Assembly (NCBI GenBank): GCA_031177845.1
Contig: JAPSGG010000015.1
Location: 1-11,694 of the forward strand
Direction of reading: 5' to 3'
Length of the DNA: 11,694 bases
Source of the DNA: Chromatiales bacterium
GTDB taxonomy: Bacteria > Pseudomonadota > Gammaproteobacteria > JACCYU01
Shown: positions 1-6,453 of the stretch, in pieces
Numbering within the stretch: position 1 is the stretch's first letter
How the letters are laid out: the number at the start of each line of letters is the position of its first letter
Notes under the pieces: model-generated
Told to the model about the DNA's origin: nothing
The model's database searches: none
Seen by the model: only the letters and a program-made list of their open reading frames with translations
Program-made: the position numbers and the translations under genes

Positions 1-330
1 CAGCGCGGCGTCTCGTTCCCCGGTATCCAGCACCAACATGCCGCTTGGAATCCATTCTGGATCGATCTTGGTTTCCTCCTTCAGCGTAGTCGCAAGCTGC
101 GGATAAGCGCCCTGGCTGACTACCGCCATGCGATTCACCGCCGCCGGATAGCGCCACGGATAGAGCGGCGACAGGATGCCGCCGCCCGCCCATGATGCTT
201 CGCGGCCCGCGACTCCGCGCTCGAGCACCAGCACGCGTGCGCCGGCCTCATGCAGGCAGCGTGCGGTTAGCATGCCGATCAGGCCGCCACCGATGATGAT
301 GCAATCCACTTTGCCGGGGCGGTCAGACAT
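1..330 (-). CDS. thiO: ThiO-like FAD-dependent glycine/D-amino-acid oxidase (N-terminal part, cut by window edge)
   Basis: Reading the minus strand from an ATG at 330 gives 110 codons without a stop, running off the window, so only the N-terminus is present. Residues 9-21 form a beta strand plus the dinucleotide-binding glycine motif (IIIGGGLIGM), followed by VLVLERG near residue 40 for the ribose contact and a REASWAGGGILSPLYPW stretch. The last is characteristic of the DAO superfamily and especially of ThiO/glycine oxidases, which oxidise glycine to the imine used for the thiazole of thiamine; it is followed by the typical DPEW segment. No good Shine-Dalgarno is visible before the ATG. The gene lies 95 bp downstream of the cytochrome gene on the same strand and could be read through from it, but thiamine synthesis has no obvious link to the PQQ module. 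Family assignment is strong; the exact substrate is inferred. Confidence 0.85.
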   Translation of the reverse strand, partial: MSDRPGKVDCIIIGGGLIGMLTARCLHEAGARVLVLERGVAGREASWAGGGILSPLYPWRYPAAVNRMAVVSQGAYPQLATTLKEETKIDPEWIPSGMLVLDTGERDAAL

Positions 331-425
331 AAGAAGTCATTTGATAGCGCTCCCTCGCGATTGGAGAATCCCAAAATCGGTTCTAAGAAAACGGATCAAC
401 TTGACGAGTGCGGCGGCTCGCGTAT

Positions 426-824
426 TCAGTCGGTCTGTACCGACAGGTATTCTTCCGGCCACTCCTTTTCTCGCAGTACCTGAAGGTAGGCCACAATCGC
501 GTCGAGTTCAGCATCGCTGAGTTGCGCCTTTGAGAAGGCCGGCATCGCACCCAAACCGTTTCGCACCTGGAAGCGAATCAAAAAACCTGGCAGCGGCTTG
601 TCATTGAGCGCCGGGCCCAGGCCAGTTGCGCCGCCGATGTGACAGCTGTTGCAGGCTCTATAAAACGCAATCTCCCCTCGTTTGACCCGCGCATCAGCGG
701 TCTCGATGGGTTTTATAACGGGCGTACCCCGACGAGCCGAACCACAGCCGCCCTCGAGCAACAACGCCGCGCCCATGATTAGGACGAGTGCCGTTGTGTG
801 CCGACTGCTCTTGTGCAGATTCAC
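426..824 (-). CDS. Small class I c-type cytochrome, predicted lipoprotein
   Basis: A 132-aa monohaem cytochrome c. Residues 58-62 are the haem-binding CNSCH motif, GLGPAL follows at about 68-73, and GAMPAF (Met94) is the usual distal Met ligand loop. The C-terminal helix DAELDAIVAYLQ matches the class I fold. The N-terminus is basic (LHKSSRH), then hydrophobic (ALVLIMGAALLL), ending EGGC, so Cys27 is a likely lipidation site although the lipobox is imperfect (Glu at -3). I chose the GTG at 824. It has AGAGGG six bases upstream and overlaps the stop of the dehydrogenase gene in a GTGA junction, a layout typical of translational coupling. A longer frame running further upstream inside the dehydrogenase gene is unlikely to be used. 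Role inferred from context: electron acceptor for the PQQ dehydrogenase in the periplasm. Confidence 0.88.
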   Translation of the reverse strand: MNLHKSSRHTTALVLIMGAALLLEGGCGSARRGTPVIKPIETADARVKRGEIAFYRACNSCHIGGATGLGPALNDKPLPGFLIRFQVRNGLGAMPAFSKAQLSDAELDAIVAYLQVLREKEWPEEYLSVQTD

Positions 825-2293
825 CAGATGCCCTCTCGCGAAATGCGCCAGAGCACGCCCGTGTTCTGCTGCGGGATCGGGCCTTCCTCGGTCATCGTCA
901 CAACTCCGAAGTCGACCACGTACAGGGCATCTCCGCGAGGATCGAACTGCGCGGCGACGGGGCGCTCTAGACCGCCGCTGCCGAGCCACGAAGCTGGGCC
1001 GTTGACCTTGCCCTTATTGACGGCGAAGTCGTGGATCACGCCGTTATTTACATCGACCCGCACCACCTTAAAACCCACCGGGGCCAGAACCTTGCCAACG
1101 GTCGGCGCCATGTCGCCAAACAAGGCGATGAAGGCTTGGCCTCGATGGCCGAAGCCCATGCCGTGGGAGAAATCGAAGCCGTTTGCAGACGCATGCACGC
1201 CGAGCAATGCCGCCGGTTCGGGTGGCTGACCGGGATGCTTGGCAAGCAGGAAGTCAGGCATCGGGCCACCCGGTGGAGCGAAGCGCTCTTCGTTCAGCGG
1301 ATGGCCGCCGGAAAAGTCGGGCCAGCCATACCACGCGCCCGGCGTGATTTTCCAGAGCACGTCCGCAGTGCCCCACACAGGGCGGCTGCCGCGCACATCA
1401 AATGCGTTTTCGGTGACGTAGAGCTCGCCGCTCGGCGAGAAGGCAAGGCCGTAGGGATTACGTAGGCCCCAGGCGACCAACTCCATTTCACCGCCCTGCG
1501 GCCGGATTCGCATGATTGCGCCGCTGCAGGGCAGATCACCCGTTACGATCTGGCCGGCGGTGGCGGGAGTGCCAAAGGGCGAGTAGGCACCAGTGATGGC
1601 GCGATCCCCCGAGTCTGGGGTGAGCGGATTATCACTCTCGAAGTTCCGCCTGTTCAGGGTGATGTCGCGACAGGGGATGTCGTGGAATTGAGGCTTGCGT
1701 GAAAGCCAACCGAATTGCGCGTTATCCACGCCCACGACGCCTGAGTTGGTGGCCGTGCCCAAGCCCAAGTAGATCCAGCCATCCGGACCTATCGCGGGTC
1801 CGTTGGTATGGTGGTCGCCCATGGTCGGCAGGTTCTCGATCAGCGACGTGACCTCACCTCCTTCGACACGCAATATCCGACCGCCTTGGAGTGCGCCACC
1901 TTCGGCGATGTAAAAAGTGCCATCGTGGATGACCACGCCGGTCCACGGCCCATTGCGAGCACCTGTTGCAATCGCGCTCGTCCGCCCGCCGGGCTCGATG
2001 CGCAGCAGCCGCGGCTCGGTCCAGACCTCGCCGTAGGAATAGCCCGCCTCAATGACGTAAACACGCCCGGCCCCATCGACAGCGACATCAGTCGGGAACG
2101 TGAGACCGGTCGCGACCGGCTCGATACGATAGCCTTCCGGCACAACGATGTCTGCAGGATCTATCTCGCGCGGAGGATCGAAGACGGTCTGGCCACCGCC
2201 ATCCGAGCTGCTCAACATGTACACGCACGCACTTAGAGCAAGCGCAGCCGCTCCGAGCAGCAGGATGCTGAAAGCGCGATAGGACTTCGTCAT
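821..2293 (-). CDS. PQQ-dependent aldose/sorbosone dehydrogenase-like lipoprotein (GSDH family)
   Basis: A 490-aa protein with a lipoprotein signal: basic start, hydrophobic segment at about 8-20, then LSAC with Cys23 as the lipidated residue. The rest is a glucose/sorbosone dehydrogenase six-bladed propeller, starting with GLTFPTDVAVD at 63-73. DHHTNGPAIGPDGWIYLGLG at 160-179 aligns by eye with the soluble glucose dehydrogenase segment carrying the catalytic His. GLRNPYGLAFSPSGELYVTE at 276-294 corresponds to the PQQ- and substrate-contacting RNP blade, and WYGWP at 321-325 is another family hallmark. Such enzymes oxidise sugars or other hydroxyl/aldehyde substrates using PQQ; the substrate here is not predictable. 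Some relatives carry a fused cytochrome c domain; here the cytochrome is a separate, overlapping downstream gene. The start ATG at 2293 fits the signal peptide, but the Shine-Dalgarno is weak. Confidence 0.87.
   Translation of the reverse strand: MTKSYRAFSILLLGAAALALSACVYMLSSSDGGGQTVFDPPREIDPADIVVPEGYRIEPVATGLTFPTDVAVDGAGRVYVIEAGYSYGEVWTEPRLLRIEPGGRTSAIATGARNGPWTGVVIHDGTFYIAEGGALQGGRILRVEGGEVTSLIENLPTMGDHHTNGPAIGPDGWIYLGLGTATNSGVVGVDNAQFGWLSRKPQFHDIPCRDITLNRRNFESDNPLTPDSGDRAITGAYSPFGTPATAGQIVTGDLPCSGAIMRIRPQGGEMELVAWGLRNPYGLAFSPSGELYVTENAFDVRGSRPVWGTADVLWKITPGAWYGWPDFSGGHPLNEERFAPPGGPMPDFLLAKHPGQPPEPAALLGVHASANGFDFSHGMGFGHRGQAFIALFGDMAPTVGKVLAPVGFKVVRVDVNNGVIHDFAVNKGKVNGPASWLGSGGLERPVAAQFDPRGDALYVVDFGVVTMTEEGPIPQQNTGVLWRISREGIW
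822..836 (-). promoter_or_regulatory. RBS and GTGA stop/start overlap for the cytochrome gene
   Basis: On the minus strand AGAGGG (831-836) lies six bases before GTG (822-824), which overlaps the TGA stop (821-823) of the dehydrogenase. This fixes the cytochrome start and implies coupled translation of the pair. Confidence 0.7.
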
Positions 2294-2590
2294 AGACTAG
2301 GCGCCGTCTGCTTAGCCGATCATGCCTGCTAACAGTGCATGCAGCGTGCCAGGGCCCGCTGACGGGTCGGAGAGAGTGTACAACTGAGCCATTTGAAGGT
2401 ATATGCATAAACCGCTTAGGACATCCGGTGGTGCGGGAGGGATTAACCAAGCCGCACCCACGCTGGGTAGCCCTCTTGTCTAAAAGCTGGCCTGAGACCG
2501 GGGCCGGATATCCACCCATTCAGGGCCAGATAGTGGCATCCTTCATCTGACGATCCAATCAGTGGAGGCGATAGTGAATGATACGCATCG
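2294..2590. promoter_or_regulatory. Divergent intergenic region between PQQ dehydrogenase and P450 genes
   Basis: About 300 bp separate two divergently read operons, so both promoters should lie here. I could not pick a convincing -35/-10 pair for either side. The region contains an inverted repeat at 2430-2458 (described separately) and a strong GGAGG at 2564-2568. Open frames through this stretch show no recognisable protein character on either strand. Confidence 0.5.
2430..2458. repeat. Inverted repeat, 7-bp perfect arms, possible operator
   Basis: GGTGCGG (2430-2436) and CCGCACC (2452-2458) are perfect reverse complements separated by 15 bases, giving 22 bp between arm centres, about two helical turns. 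It lies roughly midway between the divergent genes, where a dimeric regulator could act on both. A chance repeat or a weak RNA hairpin are alternatives. Confidence 0.3.
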
Positions 2591-2603
2591 ATGCTCAGCA
2601 TGA
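2574..2603 (+). CDS. Possible leader mini-ORF coupled to the P450 start
   Basis: A GTG at 2574 lies five bases after a good GGAGG (2564-2568) and opens a nine-codon frame, VNDTHRCSA, whose TGA (2601-2603) overlaps the ATG at 2600 as ATGA. That ATG is in the P450 frame. This could be a true translationally coupled leader. It could equally be the old 5' end of the P450 gene after a frameshift, because the P450 N-terminus is short and its own frame has a TGA at 2579. A second frame from ATG 2578 (19 codons) is also served by the same Shine-Dalgarno. No function can be assigned. Confidence 0.3.
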   Translation: MNDTHRCSA

Positions 2604-3913
2604 GGCGCGCGATACTCGGTCCTCTGAGACTACGTGAGGATCCGCTCGGCTTTCTTTCGGCGGCAGCACGGCAGCAAGGAGAGGTTGCATGCCTAGGCAC
2701 TGGACCTCGGCCCATTTATCTAGCCAATCATCCCGCACTTGTCAGGTATGTGCTTCGCGACAATCACGAAAACTATCGAAAAAGCCCCCAGATCAAACGG
2801 ATTAAACCGCTGTTCGGTGAGGGGCTGACGACGAGTGAAGGCACGGTGTGGCAGTGTCAGCGCCGTCTCATCCTGCCACTCTTTCAGCACAGGCAACTGA
2901 CCAGGCTTGCGCCCTTGATCACGGACATCACGTCAAAGAGGCTATTGCAGTGGCATACCCGAGCCAAGCACGGTCCGCCCATAGATGTTACGGAGGAGAT
3001 GACGGACTTGACCTGCGACATTATGGTGCGCGTGCTATTCGGTAGCTCGGCGAGAGATGATCTAGCCGAGTTGACAGACGCCCTGAAGATCGCGGTCGAA
3101 TACATCAATCATAAAGTCTGGGCAGTTGCCGATCTTCCGCCGGTCATGCCCACTCGCAGAAACCGCCTCGGTAGGGAGGCCATGCACATCCTTGATACCT
3201 TCATGCAGAGGATGATTGATGAAAATCGCCGCAACCCCGATGGCTCAAGTAGCTTGCTGCGCTCGTTAGCGGGTCTGCGGGATCCGCAAGGCGGTGAACC
3301 CATGGATGATCAGCAGCTGCGAGATGAAGCCATGACGATGTTGGTTGCCGGCCACACGACGGCCGCGGCTGGGCTGGCTTGGGTCTGCGTTTTGCTCGCT
3401 CAAAATCCCGAAGTAGAAGGCCTACTTCGGCACGAGCTCCGGGCCGTGCTCGGGCGGCGTGTTGTCACAGCAGGTGATCTCTCCAGCTTGGTGCACTTGA
3501 AGAGAGTGATCCAGGAGGCGCTTCGCCTATTCCCTCCGACGTGGATCACGGCCCGTACGCCGTTAAGAGCAGACAAGTTCAGGGGATGGCGGATCCCGCC
3601 GCATGCGGTGCTCCTGATCAGCCCTTATACAATGCATCGCAGCCCAACGTTCTGGGATGAGGCAGAACGCTTCATGCCGGAACGTTTTTCCGAAATACCA
3701 GCGAACCATGAGCCCTATACCTACTTGCCCTTTGGCGGAGGTGCGCGCACGTGCATTGGCCAGGGCTTCGCCATGATGGAAATGCAGCTGGTGATGGCGA
3801 AGATCATGAGGGATCACTGCTTCCGCCTAATACCGGGGGCGGCGGTTGAGCCGGAGGCGGATCTCACACTCCGCCCGCGCGGTGCCTTCATGACGCTGCA
3901 TGATTCCCTTTGA
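2591..3913 (+). CDS. Cytochrome P450 monooxygenase
   Basis: A 440-aa P450 with every core motif. W87xxxR91 is in the C-helix (haem propionate contact), and AGHTT at 253-257 in the I-helix carries the oxygen-activating Thr. ExxR is EALR at 309-312, PERF is at 363-366, and FGGGARTCIG at 381-390 has the thiolate ligand Cys388. The sequence style (FLSAAARQQGEV near the start, HELRAVLG, VIQEALRLFPP) resembles the bacterial CYP4/CYP102-like group that often acts on fatty acids or terpenoids; this placement is by eye. There is no membrane anchor and no fused reductase. The N-terminus lacks the proline-rich PPGP segment common in relatives, and a TGA at 2579 prevents extension upstream. Starts at 2591 or 2600 are both possible; GGAGG (2564-2568) is too far for either unless translation is coupled through the mini-ORF. 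A flavin-reductase-like gene follows 45 bp downstream. Confidence 0.95.
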   Translation: MLSMRRAILGPLRLREDPLGFLSAAARQQGEVACLGTGPRPIYLANHPALVRYVLRDNHENYRKSPQIKRIKPLFGEGLTTSEGTVWQCQRRLILPLFQHRQLTRLAPLITDITSKRLLQWHTRAKHGPPIDVTEEMTDLTCDIMVRVLFGSSARDDLAELTDALKIAVEYINHKVWAVADLPPVMPTRRNRLGREAMHILDTFMQRMIDENRRNPDGSSSLLRSLAGLRDPQGGEPMDDQQLRDEAMTMLVAGHTTAAAGLAWVCVLLAQNPEVEGLLRHELRAVLGRRVVTAGDLSSLVHLKRVIQEALRLFPPTWITARTPLRADKFRGWRIPPHAVLLISPYTMHRSPTFWDEAERFMPERFSEIPANHEPYTYLPFGGGARTCIGQGFAMMEMQLVMAKIMRDHCFRLIPGAAVEPEADLTLRPRGAFMTLHDSL

Positions 3914-3958
3914 CGCTTGCATCGCTGCACGGTGTCTGTATAAAGCGTTGTCGCAAGT

Positions 3959-4549
3959 ATGGACCCGCTCTACCTCGTGCTGCGCCATCTCACCTCGCCC
4001 GTGGTGGCTATCACCACCGCGGCAGAAGGGCGCAGAAACGGCATGATCGCCAACAGCGCCCAGCGGGCATCGCTGGTACCTTCAGTGCCACGTGTCTCGG
4101 TCTACATCTCTAAAATCAACTTTTCTCATGACCTGATCTACCGCAGCGGCCTCTTCGGCATGCATCTCCTGCGTTCTGACCAGTGGGATCTCATCTGGCA
4201 ACTCGGGCTACAGAGCGCGCGGGAGGTGCCAGACAAGTTCGAGGGGCTCCAGGTGCGTATGGGAATCACCGGCTGTCCGCTCCTGGTGGACGTTCTCGCG
4301 GCGTTGGAGTGCCGCGTCGTGAACGCCATGGATACCGGCGCCTCCACCCTGTTTTTAGGAGATGTCGTCTCGGTAGAGAAAGGGCAGGAAGGCGCGGTGA
4401 TGACCAGCGAGCATTTCCGCGCCCACATGCCGCCGGACAAGCGAGCGATCTATGAGACCAGGCTGGCGGCGGCGCAAGGCAAGCTCGAGGATATGGCGCA
4501 TGACATCAATCCTGCACGCGGCTGGCCGGGTGCGCAGGCTATGCCTTGA
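3959..4549 (+). CDS. Flavin-reductase-like FMN-binding domain protein
   Basis: A 196-aa protein whose first half is the flavin reductase (FMN-binding split barrel) fold. SPVVAITTAAEGRRNGMIAN at 13-32 is followed by RASLVPSVPRVSVYISKINF at 36-55, the segment that cradles the flavin phosphate and ribityl chain, then LIYRSGLFGMHLL. The second half has LECRVVNAMDTGASTLFLGD at 117-135, the dimer and flavin contact strand usual for the family. Members use NAD(P)H to reduce FMN/FAD for two-component monooxygenases, or simply bind FMN. The ATG at 3959 is the only in-frame start after a TAA at 3941; its Shine-Dalgarno is poor. The 45-bp spacing suggests co-transcription with the P450. A role as a source of reduced flavin or electrons is inference from position only. 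Confidence 0.88.
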   Translation: MDPLYLVLRHLTSPVVAITTAAEGRRNGMIANSAQRASLVPSVPRVSVYISKINFSHDLIYRSGLFGMHLLRSDQWDLIWQLGLQSAREVPDKFEGLQVRMGITGCPLLVDVLAALECRVVNAMDTGASTLFLGDVVSVEKGQEGAVMTSEHFRAHMPPDKRAIYETRLAAAQGKLEDMAHDINPARGWPGAQAMP

Positions 4550-4681
4550 CGCTCTTTCCAATCGGTCGAAGGGCTCACGGAGCGGATAATCTAGTAACGC
4601 GGAAAGCGGGATCCCTTCGTTAAACGCACAACAGACGGACGGGCGCTCGGTGCATTGTTCCGGAAAGGGCTGTGTTCAATA

Positions 4682-4710
4682 CGAGCGTGATCGGTAAATT
4701 GCTACGCTCG
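4682..4710. repeat. Inverted repeat in convergent intergenic region
   Basis: CGAGCGT (4682-4688) and ACGCTCG (4704-4710) are perfect 7-bp inverted arms with a 15-base spacer, between the end of the flavin-reductase gene and the end of yajD, which converge. It could form a hairpin acting as a weak bidirectional terminator, but no T-run follows. Apart from this repeat, a C5/G6 palindrome near 4740-4752 and a possible insertion-sequence end, I see nothing in 4550-4801. Confidence 0.3.
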
Positions 4711-4801
4711 GTCAATGCTTCTTTCCACTAACATCTTGCCCCCAAGGGGGGTCAACAGAGAAGTGGCCTAGTTTCATATCCCACTGGAAGGCGGGCCTTT
4801 G

Positions 4802-5185
4802 CTACGTCTTGTCCTTCAACAAGTCCTTGAGATCGGCAAACGGCTTGTACGTAGCAGGTGGCGCGTGCCCGCTACTCGGGGTCAACTTCCCATGCGCGCC
4901 AGCAACCTGCTGCCGTGAGTGCTCATTGTCGTGACAGTAAAGACACAGCAATTCCCAATTGCTCCCGTCAGGCGGATTGTTGTTGTGGTTGTGGTCCTTG
5001 TGATGGACAGTGAGCTCACGCAGCCTTTTGCCGCTAAATTCACGCCCGCACCGCGCACAGATCCAGGGATATATCTTCAAGGCCTGGGCTCGATAGGTCT
5101 TCTCCCGCTGCGCCCTGTTGCGCTGCGCCTCGGCTACGATCTGATCTTGGTTATCGAAATCTCGCTGTTTCTTCTCCGTTGACAT
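4802..5185 (-). CDS. yajD: YajD-family HNH nuclease
   Basis: A 127-aa protein matching the YajD family very closely in its core: ALKIYPWICARCGREF at 35-50, RELTVHHKDHNHNNNPPDGS at 56-75, NWELLCLYCHDNEHS at 76-90, and a C-terminal YKPFADLKDLL at 113-123 that is diagnostic for YajD. It has two CxxC pairs (Cys43/46 and Cys81/84) for structural zinc. The HNH metal site is built by the HH at 61-62, an Asn in the following loop and His89. The N-terminal 25 or so residues form a polar, Gln/Arg-rich extension compared with the E. coli protein. ATG 5185 is preceded by GAGGA (5193-5197) at seven bases. The cellular role of YajD is not established; phage- or plasmid-type HNH function is possible but the gene is usually chromosomal. 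Confidence 0.93.
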   Translation of the reverse strand: MSTEKKQRDFDNQDQIVAEAQRNRAQREKTYRAQALKIYPWICARCGREFSGKRLRELTVHHKDHNHNNNPPDGSNWELLCLYCHDNEHSRQQVAGAHGKLTPSSGHAPPATYKPFADLKDLLKDKT

Positions 5186-5439
5186 GTGCCCATCCTCGGA
5201 GTGCCCAACTTAGAATAAGTCTAGCGTCGACGTTTGCGTGTGCAAGCATCGGCATCCTTGCTACGTCAATGCAGCCGCTGATGATGGAGGCAGACCAGAT
5301 GCTCGGGTTTGAATTCTTCCGTCCCATGATTTGGCGCGACTGACTACGCGCCACCTGCGTAAATTGACGCTGAATCCGAAGGTGAGGCGGAGAGTGGAGT
5401 GACAGTGGGAAAATCGCCGCACTAAACTGACCATTGATG

Positions 5440-5949
5440 CTAGCGGCGGGCCGCCTGTCCGACGGCATTTGAATTCAGGAAGGCTCGCGTCATGACAATC
5501 ATCTCCTGCCCTAGCCAGTTGGCCATTTCTTGCTCCTGGCTCAGGATCTCCTCACATATCGTCTGCGTTTCATGGTCTCCAACGAAGTTAGCCGTTGCAA
5601 TGAGAAGCCGGTACGTAGCGATCTCCATATTTTCGAAAGCGTAGTCTGCGATGTTAGCCTTGACTGCCTCGTCGCCGATAACAGCGCTGGTGGTGAGGGC
5701 ATTCATGGCGCTCACAAAACGGCCCATGGAATCCTGCAGAGGCGACGTGTCGGCGTTATGGCGTTGAAGGCAGGACTTCACCAGCTCCGCCTGGCGGCGG
5801 GTCACCTCGAGATGTTCAATCACCTTCGCCTCCATGCGAGGGTAGCGTTCAAGGCGCTTGCTTTGCATCTCCAGGATACTGATGGCCGCTTGCTCGATGG
5901 CATGAGCATCCCTTAGCCAGGGAATGAGAATATTTGTGACAGTAAACAT
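5440..5949 (-). CDS. DUF892/YciF-type ferritin-like protein
   Basis: A 169-aa, mainly helical protein of the DUF892 (YciE/YciF) ferritin-like family. It opens with the family signature PWLRDAHAIEQAA at 10-22. Putative di-iron ligands are spread in the expected order: Asp14/His16/Glu19, Glu45/His46, Asp93/Glu94, FENMEIATY (Glu106/Glu109) and EEILSQEQEMANWL (Glu133/134, Glu138-141). Relatives are stress-induced in enterobacteria, but the biochemical function is uncertain. I chose ATG 5949 over an ATG 14 codons upstream because AGGAGG (5954-5959) stands four bases before it and the longer N-terminus has no family similarity. It lies 254 bp upstream of yajD on the same strand; that gap holds no gene I can support, so the two are probably separate units. 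Confidence 0.88.
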   Translation of the reverse strand: MFTVTNILIPWLRDAHAIEQAAISILEMQSKRLERYPRMEAKVIEHLEVTRRQAELVKSCLQRHNADTSPLQDSMGRFVSAMNALTTSAVIGDEAVKANIADYAFENMEIATYRLLIATANFVGDHETQTICEEILSQEQEMANWLGQEMIVMTRAFLNSNAVGQAARR

Positions 5950-5959
5950 AGGGCCTCCT
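5950..5959 (-). promoter_or_regulatory. Strong RBS deciding the DUF892 start
   Basis: On the minus strand the sequence AGGAGG (5954-5959) is followed by CCCT and then ATG at 5949. This is the best Shine-Dalgarno in the window and argues for high expression and against the upstream ATG at 5991. Confidence 0.7.
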
Positions 5960-6176
5960 TCAATCGAGCGTACTGAAATTTGAAGCAGCATAGGATGAGT
6001 TTACGGGCGGTACTTCGATATGACCTCTCGCATGAACCTGTCCCAGATTGCAATTCCGGCGAGGCGCGAGCACCCTATCCCCTTCAAGGAGCATGCCACG
6101 TGATCTGATCTTCGTATCGATTTATCAGGTATGACACGTGCGGCCAGCCGTCGGTAATCTCCTGTCGCGTACCCAA

Positions 6177-6272
6177 TCAACTAAAGTCAATCAGCACTCC
6201 AACGGCTTCGTTCAGTTTCTTCAACACAGCCCTAGCCAGTTGATTCACCCATTGGTTGTTCTCGGGCAGCAC
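6177..6272 (-). CDS. Possible small ORF (31 aa), hypothetical
   Basis: A minus-strand frame beginning with a GTG (6270-6272) encodes VLPENNQWVNQLARAVLKKL followed by NEAVGVLIDFS. It reads like a single amphipathic helix and ends at a TGA. The start is preceded by a modest purine run (AAGAG), and a stronger GGAGGAG lies further upstream in front of an ATG in another frame. It sits immediately beyond the terminator of the lipoprotein gene. The frame can be extended upstream through the terminator, but that part has no protein character. I do not recognise it; it may be a chance ORF or the 3' end of a decayed gene. Confidence 0.25.
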   Translation of the reverse strand: MLPENNQWVNQLARAVLKKLNEAVGVLIDFS

Positions 6273-6321
6273 CTCTTCATCTTTGACGCTCCTCCAGGGG
6301 CGGAGTCTAATGCTCGGCCAT

Positions 6322-6348
6322 AAAAACGCAGCAGCGCTCCGCTGCTGC
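6322..6348 (-). terminator. Rho-independent terminator of the SGNH lipoprotein gene
   Basis: Read on the minus strand, GCAGCAGCG (6340-6348) and CGCTGCTGC (6328-6336) form a perfect 9-bp stem with a 3-base loop, followed after one base by TTTTT (6322-6326). It lies about 105 bases past the lipoprotein stop codon, with no competing gene in between, and is a textbook intrinsic terminator. Confidence 0.85.
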
Positions 6349-6453
6349 AGGATAAGCAAGCCTCACCAGTCACGTGAAACTGTGCGGCGGCTTCAGGTCT
6401 AAGACGCCCCGCCACTGAAGCAGATCAAGCCAGCATCGGGCCGCACACAATGG

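Larger units (their letters stand above)
5960..6453. other. Intergenic region, about 500 bp
   Basis: Between the DUF892 start and the SGNH lipoprotein stop I can support only a rho-independent terminator (6322-6348) and, weakly, a small minus-strand ORF (6177-6272). The stretch 5960-6176 should hold the DUF892 promoter, but no clear -35/-10 pair stands out. The stretch 6349-6453 is the 3' untranslated end of the lipoprotein transcript. Confidence 0.4.

Noticed and set aside
825..989. N-terminal extension of the cytochrome frame to 989
   Set aside because: It is Arg-rich, lies inside the dehydrogenase gene and would bury the lipoprotein signal; the GTG at 824 with its own RBS explains the gene better.
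2088..2519. 143-aa minus-strand frame spanning the divergent intergenic region
   Set aside because: It overlaps the dehydrogenase start in another frame, and the translation shows no family features.
4802..5185. yajD as a defence or mobile HNH nuclease
   Set aside because: It matches the widespread chromosomal YajD family, including the C-terminal FADLK motif, and has no defence-type neighbour.
5151..5468. 105-aa minus-strand frame between the DUF892 and yajD genes
   Set aside because: It overlaps both neighbours' coding ends, has no RBS, and its composition is not protein-like.
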